Source of the DNA: CAYMTN01 sp964393335
Lineage (GTDB): Bacteria; Chloroflexota; Anaerolineae; Aggregatilineales; Aggregatilineaceae
Direction of reading: 5' to 3'
NCBI GenBank assembly: GCA_964393335.1
Contig: CAYMTN010000004.1
Coordinates: 1 to 52,906, forward strand
DNA: 52,906 bases
Both the position numbers and the translations under genes were made by a program. Below, piece by piece: positions 41,363-50,030 of this stretch (its first letter is position 1; every line of letters begins with the position of its first letter). The notes below the pieces were generated by a model. The model was not told where the DNA came from and did not search any database. It saw only the letters and a program-made list of their open reading frames with translations.

Positions 41363-43078
41363 CTAACGGCCCCACTGCACCGCCTGGACGCGCCCGGTCG
41401 TGCGCACCTGCACCAGCGCGCCGCGTGCATCCAAAAGCATTAGATCGCCGCTGGTCGCGCCCTGTTCGCCGTACTGCATGGCACGCAGCCCCGCGATCCA
41501 TGCCTGATCGACCGCGCCCGGCCCCGGCACGAACACCTGCGGCTGCTGCATGAATCCGCCAGCCGCCGCGCTCGCTGGCCCGAACGGGCCTTGCGGCGCA
41601 TCGGATTGCCACAACCGCACGTACTGCGGACCCTGGCCACCTGTCGCCGCGACCAACGCGTACCAGCCGCCGGATGCGCCCGGCGCAACGTCAACGACCG
41701 GGTGCTGCGGCCCCAACACACTGACCGGCCCGGCATCGGGATTGGCCGGATCAAGCAGGTACAGGCCCGGCGTCTGGTAGCCGAAACCGGATGCCCACGT
41801 CAGCACCCGCCCGTCATCCGTCCAGGTGCCGAGACTCGTCCCGACCGGCGAGAGATCGATCGCGTCGCCGGTGGCGGGGTCCACCACGGCCAGACCCGCC
41901 CCTTCGTAATACCCCACGCCGGCCAGCAGCCGCGAGCCATCCGGACTCCAGCGCGGGTCAAAGTAGACGTGCACGCTGGCCGGCCCGGTATTCTGGTCAA
42001 AGGGGACGCTCGGCGCGACAAGGCGCGGCGGCTGGGACGCATCAGCCGGAACGATCCACAGGCCGCGCTTATCGTCGTACGCGATGCGCATCCCATCCGC
42101 ACTCCATTTCGGACGTGGGAAAACGTACCAATCTTGCAGCATGGCAAGTTCCTGGCGGTCGGAGCCGTCCAGGTTGGCAGTCACCAGCCGGTCCCCGGCC
42201 ACATACGCGATCCGCTCGCCGTCCGGTGCGATCCCGTATCCCACTACCGCGTTGCCGGCAGCCGTCACCTGCTGCGCGGCGTCCCCGGTGGCGGGGAGCC
42301 GCCAGACCTGCGCGATCCCGGCGTCATCCGGCGCGATAAAATACAGGTCGGCGGGCAGATCAAGACCATCGACGACCGGCGGCGGCAGCGGTCCCCAATC
42401 GAACGCCAGCGCGCCCGCCGTGCCCGGCACGGCTGTGTTGTCGGAGAGCATGACGCCCTGCGTGTCCAGGTACGAGGGCACGACCGGCTGCGGGCGTGCC
42501 GCCATACTGACCGACTCAACCGTCCACTGGCCGGACGTGCCGCTAATGCGTGTCGTGTTTCCGGCGGCGTCACTGGCGATCAGCGCGTCGAATCCGTCCC
42601 AGTACAGCTCGACCCAAGTCCCCTGAATGGTGCTGGCCAGCATCTCGCCAAAATCGCCCGCGCCCAATTCCGCGATGCGCACGCCCTGCGGCAGGATATA
42701 CGCCAGGCGCGTCGCATCCGGCGACCAGGCAATCGTCTGCGCCGGGCCGCTGGGCGGCAGGGCGGAATCCGTGAACTCGACCACAAACCCGCTCTGCCCG
42801 TCAATCTCGGTGACGACAACGGCATTATTCTGCGAGGAGCGGTACGCGTACCACTCGCCGTCCGGCGCGATGTCAAAATCGGTGATGGGCTGTCCTTCCG
42901 GCGAGATCACGGTTTGCCCGCCGGTGGCCGGGTCCACGCGCAGCACGACATGTTCCGATGTCAAAATGTACAGCGGCGCGGGCAGCGGAAAGACCGAATC
43001 CTGCGCGTGAAGGGGCAGCACCGGCACCAGCACAACGATCACAACTATCCAGGTGAGCGGCAGCAGATGTCGTTTCAT
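41363..43078 (-). CDS. Secreted TolB-like beta-propeller protein
   Basis: 571 residues from the ATG at 43078 (CGGAAG upstream). The signal peptide is HLLPLTWIVVIVVLVPVLPLHAQ. The mature protein consists of propeller-type blades: DIAPDGEWYAYRSS, WSPDATRLAYI, GIAPDGERIAYVAG, WSADGMRIAYDD, WSPDGSRLLAGVG and WTDDGRVLTW. No enzymatic motif is visible. It starts a minus-strand cluster: the frameshifted regulator begins 33 bp after its stop, then the kinase and the second propeller follow. A role in sensing or as a target of the two-component system is an inference from position. Confidence 0.82.
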   Translation of the reverse strand: MKRHLLPLTWIVVIVVLVPVLPLHAQDSVFPLPAPLYILTSEHVVLRVDPATGGQTVISPEGQPITDFDIAPDGEWYAYRSSQNNAVVVTEIDGQSGFVVEFTDSALPPSGPAQTIAWSPDATRLAYILPQGVRIAELGAGDFGEMLASTIQGTWVELYWDGFDALIASDAAGNTTRISGTSGQWTVESVSMAARPQPVVPSYLDTQGVMLSDNTAVPGTAGALAFDWGPLPPPVVDGLDLPADLYFIAPDDAGIAQVWRLPATGDAAQQVTAAGNAVVGYGIAPDGERIAYVAGDRLVTANLDGSDRQELAMLQDWYVFPRPKWSADGMRIAYDDKRGLWIVPADASQPPRLVAPSVPFDQNTGPASVHVYFDPRWSPDGSRLLAGVGYYEGAGLAVVDPATGDAIDLSPVGTSLGTWTDDGRVLTWASGFGYQTPGLYLLDPANPDAGPVSVLGPQHPVVDVAPGASGGWYALVAATGGQGPQYVRLWQSDAPQGPFGPASAAAGGFMQQPQVFVPGPGAVDQAWIAGLRAMQYGEQGATSGDLMLLDARGALVQVRTTGRVQAVQWGR

Positions 43079-43179
43079 AGGGCTTCCGATTCGTCTCTCT
43101 CTTGAGCACATAACGTCATGTTGGATGCAGTATAACAGCGTTTCCGCCGTCTCGCCCATTCCGGACATACTGCTGTTCT

Positions 43180-43226
43180 CCACCGATTGCCCGGTGGGCG
43201 TTCCCACCGATTGCCGGTGGGCGTTC
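43180..43226. repeat. Two tandem hairpin units in a divergent intergenic region
   Basis: A 24-bp unit (43180-43203) and a 23-bp unit (43204-43226), identical but for one C. Each contains CCACCG, a short ATTGC loop and CGGTGG, able to form a cruciform or paired protein sites. They lie between the divergent propeller and esterase genes, just upstream of an extended -10 (TGG plus TAGACT, 43238-43246) for the esterase. Confidence 0.6.
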
Positions 43227-43282
43227 GCCGGGCGGCATGGTAGACTACAGGCAATCTGTCATTGGAGCAACTTAAAACACCT

Positions 43283-44071
43283 ATGGATGAGCTTCCACAC
43301 ATTCGACGCGGCGCAGAGCCGTTTTTGCTGGAAGGGGGCGAGGTCGGCTGCGTATGTACGCACGGGTTCACCGCCTCGCCGGAAGAAATGCGCTGGTTAG
43401 GCGAATACTTGCACACGCAGGGCCTGACGGTCTACGGGCCGCGCCTGTCCGGGCACGGCACCAGCCCGGCCATGATGCGCCGCCAGCATTGGATGAACTG
43501 GTACGAAGACGTGATCAGCGGCGTGGCCTTGCTGCGCGCGCGCTGCCGCACGGTGTACGCGGTGGGGCTGTCGATGGGCGGCCTGCTCAGCCTGCGAGTC
43601 GCCGCCGCCGGGCTGGTCGATGGCGCGGTTGTGCTGGCCGCGCCGCTGTACGTCGACGTGCCGCTGATGCGGCTGGCCCGGGTGATCCGGTTCGTGCGGC
43701 CCTATCGTGTGCCGGAACCGGGCGATCTCGACGCGCGCGTGCGCCAGGTCCAGCGTGATATGGGGCGCGAGGATTACGGGCGTGTCGCCTATGACGACCT
43801 GACCCCGGTCGCGTCCGTCGCGCAGTTGTACGCGCTGATGGGCGAGGTGCGCCGCCACCTGCCAGAGGTCACCGTGCCGCTGCTGTTGGTGTATTCCACC
43901 GCCGACCGCACCGTGCCGTATGGCAACCTGCGCCAGGTGGCCGAAGGCGTGCGCAGCGCCGACCTGGTCCAGCACACGCTCGAACGCAGCGATCACGTGC
44001 TGACGCAGGACATCGAACGTGAAACCGTCTACAAGCTGGTGTGGGACTTTATCGCGGCGCGCTCGGTATAA
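43283..44071 (+). CDS. Alpha/beta hydrolase, carboxylesterase (Est30-like)
   Basis: 262 residues, near the usual 250. The N-terminal strand reaches VCTHGFTASPEEMRWLGEYL (oxyanion-hole HGF), followed by PRLSGHGTSPAMM and the nucleophile elbow GLSMGG. The acid lies in LLVYSTADRTVPY and the catalytic His in RSDHVLTQDIERE. This pattern matches thermostable carboxylesterases and monoacylglycerol-lipase-like enzymes that hydrolyse short- to medium-chain esters in the cytoplasm. An in-frame TTG at 43262 is possible but the ATG fits family length. It heads a plus-strand run of five genes. Confidence 0.88.
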   Translation: MDELPHIRRGAEPFLLEGGEVGCVCTHGFTASPEEMRWLGEYLHTQGLTVYGPRLSGHGTSPAMMRRQHWMNWYEDVISGVALLRARCRTVYAVGLSMGGLLSLRVAAAGLVDGAVVLAAPLYVDVPLMRLARVIRFVRPYRVPEPGDLDARVRQVQRDMGREDYGRVAYDDLTPVASVAQLYALMGEVRRHLPEVTVPLLLVYSTADRTVPYGNLRQVAEGVRSADLVQHTLERSDHVLTQDIERETVYKLVWDFIAARSV

Positions 44072-44145
44072 AAGTGCCGATTGTCAGCCCTGCCCAACCT
44101 GACTGCAATCGCCAGGGGGCGACGACTCACCGAGGATAACCATCT

Positions 44146-45363
44146 GTGCGAACGCTGTGGCGTGACATCGGGCGCGATACGCGCTGGGTGATGATCTCGT
44201 ATATGCTGTGGGGCATTGGCGAAGGGTTATGGATGTTCATCCAGCCTCTGTACGTCAAATCCCTGGGCGCGACGCCGTCCCAAACCGGGTTCGTGATCGG
44301 GATGTGGGGACTGGCGCGGCTGCTGTTCATCCTGCCTGCCGGCATCCTGGCGGACCGTATCGGTTCGCGGCGGATGTTACTGCCCGGCTGGTACCTGGGC
44401 CTGACCGGCGTGCTGATCATCGCGCTTGCGCCGGATTGGCGGTGGGCCGCGCCGGGCTTTCTGGTGTATGGCATGTCGGCCATCGCGATCCCGGTGACGA
44501 ACCTGTACCTGGCGCAGGCGGCCCGCCACGACCCGACCCGGCGGCCCGACCTGCCGATCCAGACGTCGCTGACGCTGCTGTGGGCGGCCTATTCGGCGGG
44601 CCTCGTCATCACGCCGACCATCGGCGGTTGGATCGGCGATCACGCAGGGCTGCGTGCCGTGTACCTGTTCAGCATCGTGTGGTTCTCGTTCAGCACGCTG
44701 GCGATCCGGCGCACGGCCATCTACCCCGTGCCGGTGCGCCCGCAGCACGGCTACGACTACCGGCGCGTGCTCACGACCCCGCCGGTGATCGTCGCATTTT
44801 CGCTGCTGACGTTGGGTTTTGTCGCCGTGCTGACCGGGCAAACGCTGTCGTCGCAGTTCCTGGAAGAGGTCCGCCATTTTTCGCGCACGACGATCGGCGC
44901 GTTCGGCTCGATCAGCGCGCTGGGCACGACGGTATTCAGCATCGTGTTAGGGCGGCTGGCGGCATGGCGCGGTTTTTACGCGACGCTGCTGCTGGTTATG
45001 TTGGCGTTTGCGCTGCTGCTGATCAGCGGAGCCGCGCCGGTCGTGGTAGTGGCCACTTTTATGCTCGGCGCGTACTACACCACCCGTCCGCTGGCCGTCA
45101 GCGTGATCAGCGGCATGGTGGCCGAACACCAGCGCGGTATGGCCTACGCCCTGGTCGATATGCTGGCCGGGCTGGCGACCGTCATCGGCACCAACCTGGC
45201 GGGCACGCTCTACGGAAGCAACGCCGAATGGCCGTTCATGACCGGGATCGCGGGAATCGCGGGCGTGATGGGGTTGGGGGTGTTGCTGGTCGTCCGCAGG
45301 GTGGCCCTGCGCAACACCGATCCGGCATCTGCGTATAGCAGTATAGAACCGGCTGGAGAATAA
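44146..45363 (+). CDS. MFS transporter
   Basis: 405 residues from a GTG with CGAGGATAACC upstream; about 12 membrane spans. The loop between helices 2 and 3 reads GILADRIGSRRMLLPG (the MFS DRxGRR signature), and the second half has a related SILGRLAAWRGFYA. The region GEGLWMFIQPLYVKSLGATPSQTGFVIG resembles the entry of sugar or drug transporters of the YfkF/YfmO-like groups. The substrate is unknown. It stands 74 bp after the esterase gene and may share its transcript. Confidence 0.85.
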   Translation: MRTLWRDIGRDTRWVMISYMLWGIGEGLWMFIQPLYVKSLGATPSQTGFVIGMWGLARLLFILPAGILADRIGSRRMLLPGWYLGLTGVLIIALAPDWRWAAPGFLVYGMSAIAIPVTNLYLAQAARHDPTRRPDLPIQTSLTLLWAAYSAGLVITPTIGGWIGDHAGLRAVYLFSIVWFSFSTLAIRRTAIYPVPVRPQHGYDYRRVLTTPPVIVAFSLLTLGFVAVLTGQTLSSQFLEEVRHFSRTTIGAFGSISALGTTVFSIVLGRLAAWRGFYATLLLVMLAFALLLISGAAPVVVVATFMLGAYYTTRPLAVSVISGMVAEHQRGMAYALVDMLAGLATVIGTNLAGTLYGSNAEWPFMTGIAGIAGVMGLGVLLVVRRVALRNTDPASAYSSIEPAGE

Positions 45364-45487
45364 ACAGGCGGCACCACACAGAACACGGAGGGACACAGAG
45401 AAAGTCAGAGTAAAAATCGGCCAAAGCCCAGATTTTCGCGCTTTTTGATGAGCGCTTCCGGCGGCAGCACGCTGCCGACCGCTCGAA

Positions 45488-45535
45488 ACGGTTAACGGAT
45501 AACGGTAAACGGATAACAACCAACAACTAACGACT
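45488..45535. repeat. Low-complexity (AACGGATAAC)-like tandem stretch
   Basis: Degenerate repeats of GTTAACGG, ATAACGGT, AAACGGATAAC and ACAACCAACAACT upstream of the DUF1232 gene, distinctly AT-richer than its surroundings. A stretch nearby (45370-45410, CACAGAACACGGAGGGACACAGAG) is also repetitive. No gene, RNA or terminator is seen in this 186-bp gap. Confidence 0.5.
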
Positions 45536-45549
45536 CCGGGTGTAATGAT

Positions 45550-45927
45550 ATGCCGAAACAAGCGAATCCCAAGACAAACCCTGACCTGCTGACCCGGCTG
45601 ATACGGGACATCGTGCTCACCGGGCGGCTGATGATCGACCGCCGCGTCAGCGCGACGCTGAAGCTGATCCCGCTGGCGATGATCGTGTACATCATTTCGC
45701 CGCTGGACCTGATCCCGGATGTCTTCGTGCCATTGGGCATCGTGGATGATATCAGCGTGCTGCTGATCGGGCTGCAACTGTTCATCCACAGCGCACCGCC
45801 CGACCTCATCGCCGAGTACCGGGGGCAGATTCCGCACGCCGCGCACGAAAAACCCAAATACGACCAGCCGACGATCATCGAAGGGGATTACGAGGTGCGC
45901 CCCGCGCCGCAGGACGACCGCGACTGA
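45550..45927 (+). CDS. DUF1232 (YkvA-like) membrane-associated protein
   Basis: 125 residues. The DUF1232 core is KLIPLAMIVYIISPLDLIPD then VFVPLGIVDDISVLLIGL, with the hallmark Y-x-x-S-P-x-D-L-I-P-D and a following membrane segment. The N-terminal RLIRDIVLTGRLMIDRRV helix and an acidic C-terminus (GDYEVRPAPQDDRD) flank it. The function of the family is unknown; members are small and membrane-bound. The next gene starts 2 bp after its stop. Confidence 0.85.
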   Translation: MPKQANPKTNPDLLTRLIRDIVLTGRLMIDRRVSATLKLIPLAMIVYIISPLDLIPDVFVPLGIVDDISVLLIGLQLFIHSAPPDLIAEYRGQIPHAAHEKPKYDQPTIIEGDYEVRPAPQDDRD

Positions 45928-45929
45928 TC

Positions 45930-46514
45930 ATGCCAATCCTCTACCTGATCCGTCACCCGCACACGCGGCTTGACCCGGCGCTGCCCGCCTCCGAATGGGG
46001 CCTGAGCGACCAGGGCCAGGCCGAAGTCCGCACGCTGGCGGCGCTGCCGCTGTGGGCCACCGTGAGCCGCGTGTATACCAGCGCGCAGCCGAAAACAACC
46101 CGCGTCGGGGCCGCCGTGCAGCAGGCGCACGCTATCCCGTTCGTGGTGATCACCGCGCTGGACGAGGCGCAGCGCGATCACTGGATCGGCGCGGACGCGT
46201 TCGAGGCGGCGCAGCGTGCCTTTTTCGCGCAGCCGGACGTGTCGCCCATCGCAGGCTGGGAAAACGCCAGCGCCGCAGGGGCGCGGTTCCGCGCGGCGAT
46301 GGATGGCATCCTGAGCGAGACTCCACCCGCCGCGTCGCTGGCCGTCGTGACACATGCCACCGTGTTGGCGCTGTACACCGCGTACCTGCGCGGCGTGCCA
46401 CCGGCCTACCACGACTGGCGGCAGATCGGGTTTGCTGCGATCATGGCAGTTGATCGCGCGACCATGCAGCCGCTGACGCCGTTCCTCACCGCGCCGTATG
46501 ATGGCCTGCCCTGA
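45930..46514 (+). CDS. Histidine phosphatase superfamily protein
   Basis: 194 residues. The catalytic RH dyad lies in YLIRHPHT (Arg8-His9; Pro replaces the usual Gly), followed by GLSDQGQAEVRTLAAL and VYTSAQPKTTRVG (the second Arg region), a Glu in ALDEAQRDH and the second His in AVVTHATVLALYTAYL. Such enzymes transfer phosphate through a phosphohistidine and act on phosphosugars, nucleotides or proteins. It is tightly packed after the DUF1232 gene. Confidence 0.87.
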   Translation: MPILYLIRHPHTRLDPALPASEWGLSDQGQAEVRTLAALPLWATVSRVYTSAQPKTTRVGAAVQQAHAIPFVVITALDEAQRDHWIGADAFEAAQRAFFAQPDVSPIAGWENASAAGARFRAAMDGILSETPPAASLAVVTHATVLALYTAYLRGVPPAYHDWRQIGFAAIMAVDRATMQPLTPFLTAPYDGLP

Positions 46515-46536
46515 CCATCGAGGATGCACCGCACCC

Positions 46537-47043
46537 ATGAAAATCGGCATCCTGTCCGACACGCACAACCATGCCCCCAATACACGTTTCGCGCTGGATA
46601 CGCTGCGCGCGCGCGGCATCGACACCGTGATCCACTGCGGCGACATCACCACGCCGCAGATCGTCCTGCTGTTCGCCGGGTGGCAGGTCACCTTTGTGTT
46701 CGGCAACATGGACTCGCACCGGGGCGAGCTGGCCGACGCCGCGCGGCAGATCGGCGCGCAGCCGCCCATGCTCAGCCGCGCGATCGAGGTCGCAGGCAAG
46801 CAGATCGGCGTCACGCACGGGCACGACCATAACCTGTTATACCGGCTGATGATGAGCGGGAAATTTGATTACGTGTGTCACGGGCACACCCACGAACGCC
46901 GTGACGAGTTTCGCAGCGCGTATGGCGTGCGCCTGATCAACCCCGGCGCGCTGGGCGGCAGCCAGCCGCAGACGCGTTCGATATGCGTGTTGGACCTGGA
47001 AACAAACAGCGTGGAGTTTGTCGAGTTTTCACAGCTTACATGA
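46537..47043 (+). CDS. YfcE/MJ0936-type metallophosphoesterase
   Basis: 168 residues, normal length. Metal-binding motifs are in order: ILSDTHNH (Asp and His), VIHCGDITT, VFGNMDSHRG (GNxD), VTHGHDHN and VCHGHTHERRDE, with the family-typical LINPGALGGSQP. Two divalent metals hydrolyse phosphodiesters of small substrates. The ATG at 46537 is preferred, since the family begins MKIGILSDTH. Its stop lies 1 bp from the stop of the convergent GerMN gene, leaving no room for a terminator, so transcripts from both sides must overlap. Confidence 0.92.
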   Translation: MKIGILSDTHNHAPNTRFALDTLRARGIDTVIHCGDITTPQIVLLFAGWQVTFVFGNMDSHRGELADAARQIGAQPPMLSRAIEVAGKQIGVTHGHDHNLLYRLMMSGKFDYVCHGHTHERRDEFRSAYGVRLINPGALGGSQPQTRSICVLDLETNSVEFVEFSQLT

Positions 47044-47044
47044 T

Positions 47045-47575
47045 CTACGGCGCATCGCTGCCCCGGCCTGATACGATCTCCGCCAGCGGCCTGCCGTCGA
47101 TAAAGACTGCCACGCGGTTGATCGCAAATTGCAGCGCGGTTTGTTCGATCTGCGCGCGGAACAGCGCATCCGAGCACACGCCTTGCAGCGTATAATCCCC
47201 GCTAAGCTGGACCGTCGCCTGCCCGCTGGTATCGACGGTCACACCCGTAACGCTGAGGTTGGACTGGTACAGCGCGTTATATAACCCGGACTGGCCGACA
47301 AACTGCTCTTTGATCGAAAACAGCTCTTGCAGGGCGCGCGTGATCTGCTGCTCAACTGTCATGGCAGGCAGCGTCCCGCGCGTGACCGGGATCAACGTGC
47401 TGCCGCAGCCGGTCGGGCCGCCGCTGTCGGGTGCCGCCAGGTAAACGATCAGATCGACCGGCGCAAGGTTGCCCGGCGTGGGGCTGGGCGTCGTCGTGTC
47501 ACCCGTGCTGAGCGTGCAGCTAACTGCCGCCAGCATCACCGCCAGCGCTGCCAGCCAATAAAGTCGCCGGTGCAT
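47045..47575 (-). CDS. GerMN-domain lipoprotein
   Basis: 176 residues. A lipoprotein signal (WLAALAVMLAAVSC) and a Thr/Pro-rich tether precede a GerMN domain: VDLIVYLAAPDS, ALQELFSI, VTVDTSGQATVQLSG and a final AINRVAVFIDGRPLAE. The domain, known from spore-germination GerM and many non-spore-forming bacteria, probably binds ligands or peptidoglycan-related partners outside the membrane. It is the last gene of a minus-strand trio, starting 3 bp after the acetyltransferase stop. Confidence 0.85.
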   Translation of the reverse strand: MHRRLYWLAALAVMLAAVSCTLSTGDTTTPSPTPGNLAPVDLIVYLAAPDSGGPTGCGSTLIPVTRGTLPAMTVEQQITRALQELFSIKEQFVGQSGLYNALYQSNLSVTGVTVDTSGQATVQLSGDYTLQGVCSDALFRAQIEQTALQFAINRVAVFIDGRPLAEIVSGRGSDAP

Positions 47576-47578
47576 CGC

Positions 47579-48079
47579 CTAACCTTCCGTGTCCAGATCG
47601 ACGCGTTTTTCCATGATCAGCCCCGCTTCGCCATCGCGGTAGTAGCCGATTTTGCGCTCGACAACGCCGTAGCCGGTGCGCTCGTACAGGCGGATGGCGG
47701 GCTGGTTGCCGGCCCGCACCGTCAGGCGCATGAAGGGCCGGTTGATGCGCTGTTCGGTCACCGCCAGCAGGCACCCGCCCAAACCGCGCCGCTGGTGGTG
47801 GGGATCGACGCCCAGCGTGATGATCCAGCCGCGATTCGAGTCGAACAAGGCGCGCGAGGCGGATACAAACCCGGCCAGCGATCCGTCCGGCGCGACGATC
47901 TTCCGGTTTAACACGCCGGGTATCACAAACAGCAGCGCCAGATCGAAGTAGGGATAGGCGTCACGCGGGAAGATCACCCGCTCCAGGCGGTGTAACGCGC
48001 GCAGGTCGAACAGGGTCGCGCGGCGCAACCGGTAGCCGTCGGCCAGCGTCGCCGGGTCGGTTGAGGGAGAGACAGTCAC
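47579..48079 (-). CDS. GNAT-family N-acetyltransferase
   Basis: 166 residues from a GTG. The acetyl-CoA-binding motif is LGVDPHHQRRGLGGCLL, followed by the family's strand and helix (LTVRAGNQPAIRLYERTGYGVV). This resembles RimI-like enzymes that acetylate protein N-termini or small amines. The protein between residues 30 and 75 (YFDLALLFVIPGV) is more hydrophobic than usual. It lies 12 bp after the coiled-coil membrane protein gene and 3 bp before the GerMN gene, so it belongs to their operon. Confidence 0.86.
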   Translation of the reverse strand: MTVSPSTDPATLADGYRLRRATLFDLRALHRLERVIFPRDAYPYFDLALLFVIPGVLNRKIVAPDGSLAGFVSASRALFDSNRGWIITLGVDPHHQRRGLGGCLLAVTEQRINRPFMRLTVRAGNQPAIRLYERTGYGVVERKIGYYRDGEAGLIMEKRVDLDTEG

Positions 48080-48091
48080 GAGACCGGGCCT

Positions 48092-48916
48092 TTAGCGGCT
48101 GGACGCGCCAACCTGGTAATTTTGCACCTCGTCAATCGCCGAAATGGTATCTTGCAGCGACATGACCTCATCGCGGATATCGTCTTGCAGACGCTGGGCG
48201 CGCGCGCTGTCCACGTCCTTTGAATCGATCAACTGCACCTGGGCGTACACCGTGCCCAGCGCCGACAGCGTGTGATCAAGCTGGATATCGGCGCGTTTGA
48301 CGTTGTTTTCCAGGCTGCGCAGGTTGGCAAGTTGTGTCTCTTTGGTCTGGATCGCTTCTTCCAGCTCGGTGCGCACCGAGGGCGCTTCTTCGATTTCCAG
48401 GCGGCGGCGCAGGTTTTTGAGGTCCTGCGGCACCATGCGCCGGTCGCGCGTGATCACTTCGTTTTCCTCGAAATCGTCCATGCGTTTGGCCAACCGGTAA
48501 ATCTGCTCGATCCAATCGTTGATCTCGCTGGCCGTCGCGTCGATGCTGGTTCGCATCGCCCCACTGTGCCGGTTGGCGGCTTCACCGATCAACCGGCGGT
48601 ATTCGAGCGCGCGTTTGAGGCGCTCGCGCGCGACCGCGTTTCGGACGTCGTTAGGGTTAAAGCGGTCGGTCAACATCGTATCGACGGCGTGCTGCGCGGC
48701 GTTCGGATCGGTGATCGTCACACCCAAATAGACCGCCTCGGCCAGCGCGCCGAAGATCAGCCAGTACCCGGCCTGCCACCAGCCAAACGGCAGGTAGCCC
48801 AGGCCGAACAACGCAATCGACAGGGCGATGATCACCGCGCTCTCCACGCTAAAAAACGCCGCGTTGAAAATGGCTCGCCAGGCACGCCCCTGCATAGTTT
48901 CCTTCATTTTGGACAT
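48092..48916 (-). CDS. Unrecognised membrane protein with coiled-coil C-terminus
   Basis: 274 residues. Two membrane helices (about 19-41 SVESAVIIALSIALFGLGYL and 45-67 AGYWLIFGALAEAVYLGVTI) are followed by a long charged helical region (about 80-265) with heptad-like spacing, predicted to be cytoplasmic coiled coil. A low-homology segment DFEENEVITRDRRMVPQDLKNLRRR sits in its middle. No enzyme motif is seen. It lies downstream of pspA but behind a terminator, so it has its own promoter (a possible TAAAAT -10 about 60 bp upstream). A membrane-stress partner of PspA is suggested only by position and coiled-coil character. Confidence 0.65.
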   Translation of the reverse strand: MSKMKETMQGRAWRAIFNAAFFSVESAVIIALSIALFGLGYLPFGWWQAGYWLIFGALAEAVYLGVTITDPNAAQHAVDTMLTDRFNPNDVRNAVARERLKRALEYRRLIGEAANRHSGAMRTSIDATASEINDWIEQIYRLAKRMDDFEENEVITRDRRMVPQDLKNLRRRLEIEEAPSVRTELEEAIQTKETQLANLRSLENNVKRADIQLDHTLSALGTVYAQVQLIDSKDVDSARAQRLQDDIRDEVMSLQDTISAIDEVQNYQVGASSR

Positions 48917-49098
48917 TCAATCATCCCCACTCTGAGCACATACCGGATCGTCAGACAGGTCGTTTCCATTTTACCGCCATTTTCGCCCGGCGGCAGCATC
49001 TCTGCCTGGATAACCGTACAGCCGGGTTGATTTTGCCGGTATAGCGGGCGCAGGCAACCCTACAGTTCGGCAGCACCACCCGCCAGCGGCCACATGCC

Positions 49099-49124
49099 AA
49101 AAAGGGCGTATGGAGGATACGCCC
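49099..49124 (-). terminator. Terminator of pspA
   Basis: On the minus strand GGGCGTAT, loop CCTCC, ATACGCCC (8-bp perfect stem) and five T residues, about 100 nt after the pspA stop. The rest of the 303-bp gap (48917-49219) contains no convincing gene. Confidence 0.85.
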
Positions 49125-49219
49125 CTTGTTTACCAATACGCAGCGAGGCAGGGATAGTTGTATGCCCTGCCCCGGAAACTGTGCAAACGTGTCCAGCACG
49201 AACCCGAACGCGGTGATGG

Positions 49220-49915
49220 TTAGCCGCCGCTGCTTTCACCGCCCAGGCCGAGCCGCTGGCGGCGTTCTTCGAGCTGAAGCTCGATCTCGGACATGCCGAT
49301 CGCCTCGTCGATCTGGTCGTGGACGCTGGTGCTCGCCATTTCCAGGCGGGCTTCTTCGCGGTCCAGGCGCGAGCGGATCTGCTCGCCCAGGCGGGCCACA
49401 TCCTCGTCGCCCATCCCGGCCAGGTCGTCCAGGCTCCTGACGGTGCGCGTGGTCATTTCTTTGGCTTCGACCAGTTCCATCAACGCCTTGAGGTGCTCGC
49501 GTTCCTGCCGGATAGTCGTCAGCTTGGCTTCAAGCTTGAGCTTGGCATCCAACATGCGGCGATATTCGGATTCCTGCGTCTGCCACTGTTCGTAGTATTC
49601 CTGGGCCAACTGCTGCTTCTGGTTCAGTTCGGCCTGCGCCGCCTGCGCGAGATCGGTCTTGCCGCGTACCAGCAGGGTATCGATGTCACGGTCGAGTTTT
49701 TCCGCCGCCGCTGCGAATTCTTCATACTTGCGGCGCAGCGTTTTGACCGTGCCCCCCACCGTCGCGGCGGCATCGTCCAGCGCATCCAGGTTACGCTCGG
49801 CCTGACGAATGTACTCGTCCATCACTTTGACCGAATTCGCCTCAAGCGCCGAATCCACCAGGGCGTGCATATTTGCCGAGATCAGCGTGTTTATCTTCTG
49901 CAAAAGTGAAGCCAT
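49220..49915 (-). CDS. pspA: Phage-shock protein A / IM30 family protein
   Basis: 231 residues, normal length, almost wholly helical. It starts MASLLQKINTLISANMHALV, with an amphipathic N-terminal helix, and continues VKVMDEYIRQAERNLDALDD, as in PspA/Vipp1 (ESCRT-III-like). Long coiled coils follow, and a Gly/Ser-rich tail. The protein binds stressed membranes and assembles into rods or rings. Its promoter carries three 11-bp-phased repeats, unlike the enhancer-dependent psp promoters of enterobacteria, and it has its own terminator, so it is monocistronic. Confidence 0.93.
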   Translation of the reverse strand: MASLLQKINTLISANMHALVDSALEANSVKVMDEYIRQAERNLDALDDAAATVGGTVKTLRRKYEEFAAAAEKLDRDIDTLLVRGKTDLAQAAQAELNQKQQLAQEYYEQWQTQESEYRRMLDAKLKLEAKLTTIRQEREHLKALMELVEAKEMTTRTVRSLDDLAGMGDEDVARLGEQIRSRLDREEARLEMASTSVHDQIDEAIGMSEIELQLEERRQRLGLGGESSGG

Positions 49916-50030
49916 TTGTTCGGAATACCTCCTGGTAACTGGGTCACTGTTCCAAATTCCAGAGCGTCACGCCTACCCATCCGTGAGCGGCAGCCCGCTG
50001 GCCGCCTGGGGGCAACTGTATCGTAACACG

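Noticed and set aside
45370..45410. Possible insertion-element end (CACAGA/ACACGG repeats)
   Set aside because: No transposase, terminal inverted repeats or target duplication; looks like low-complexity intergenic sequence.
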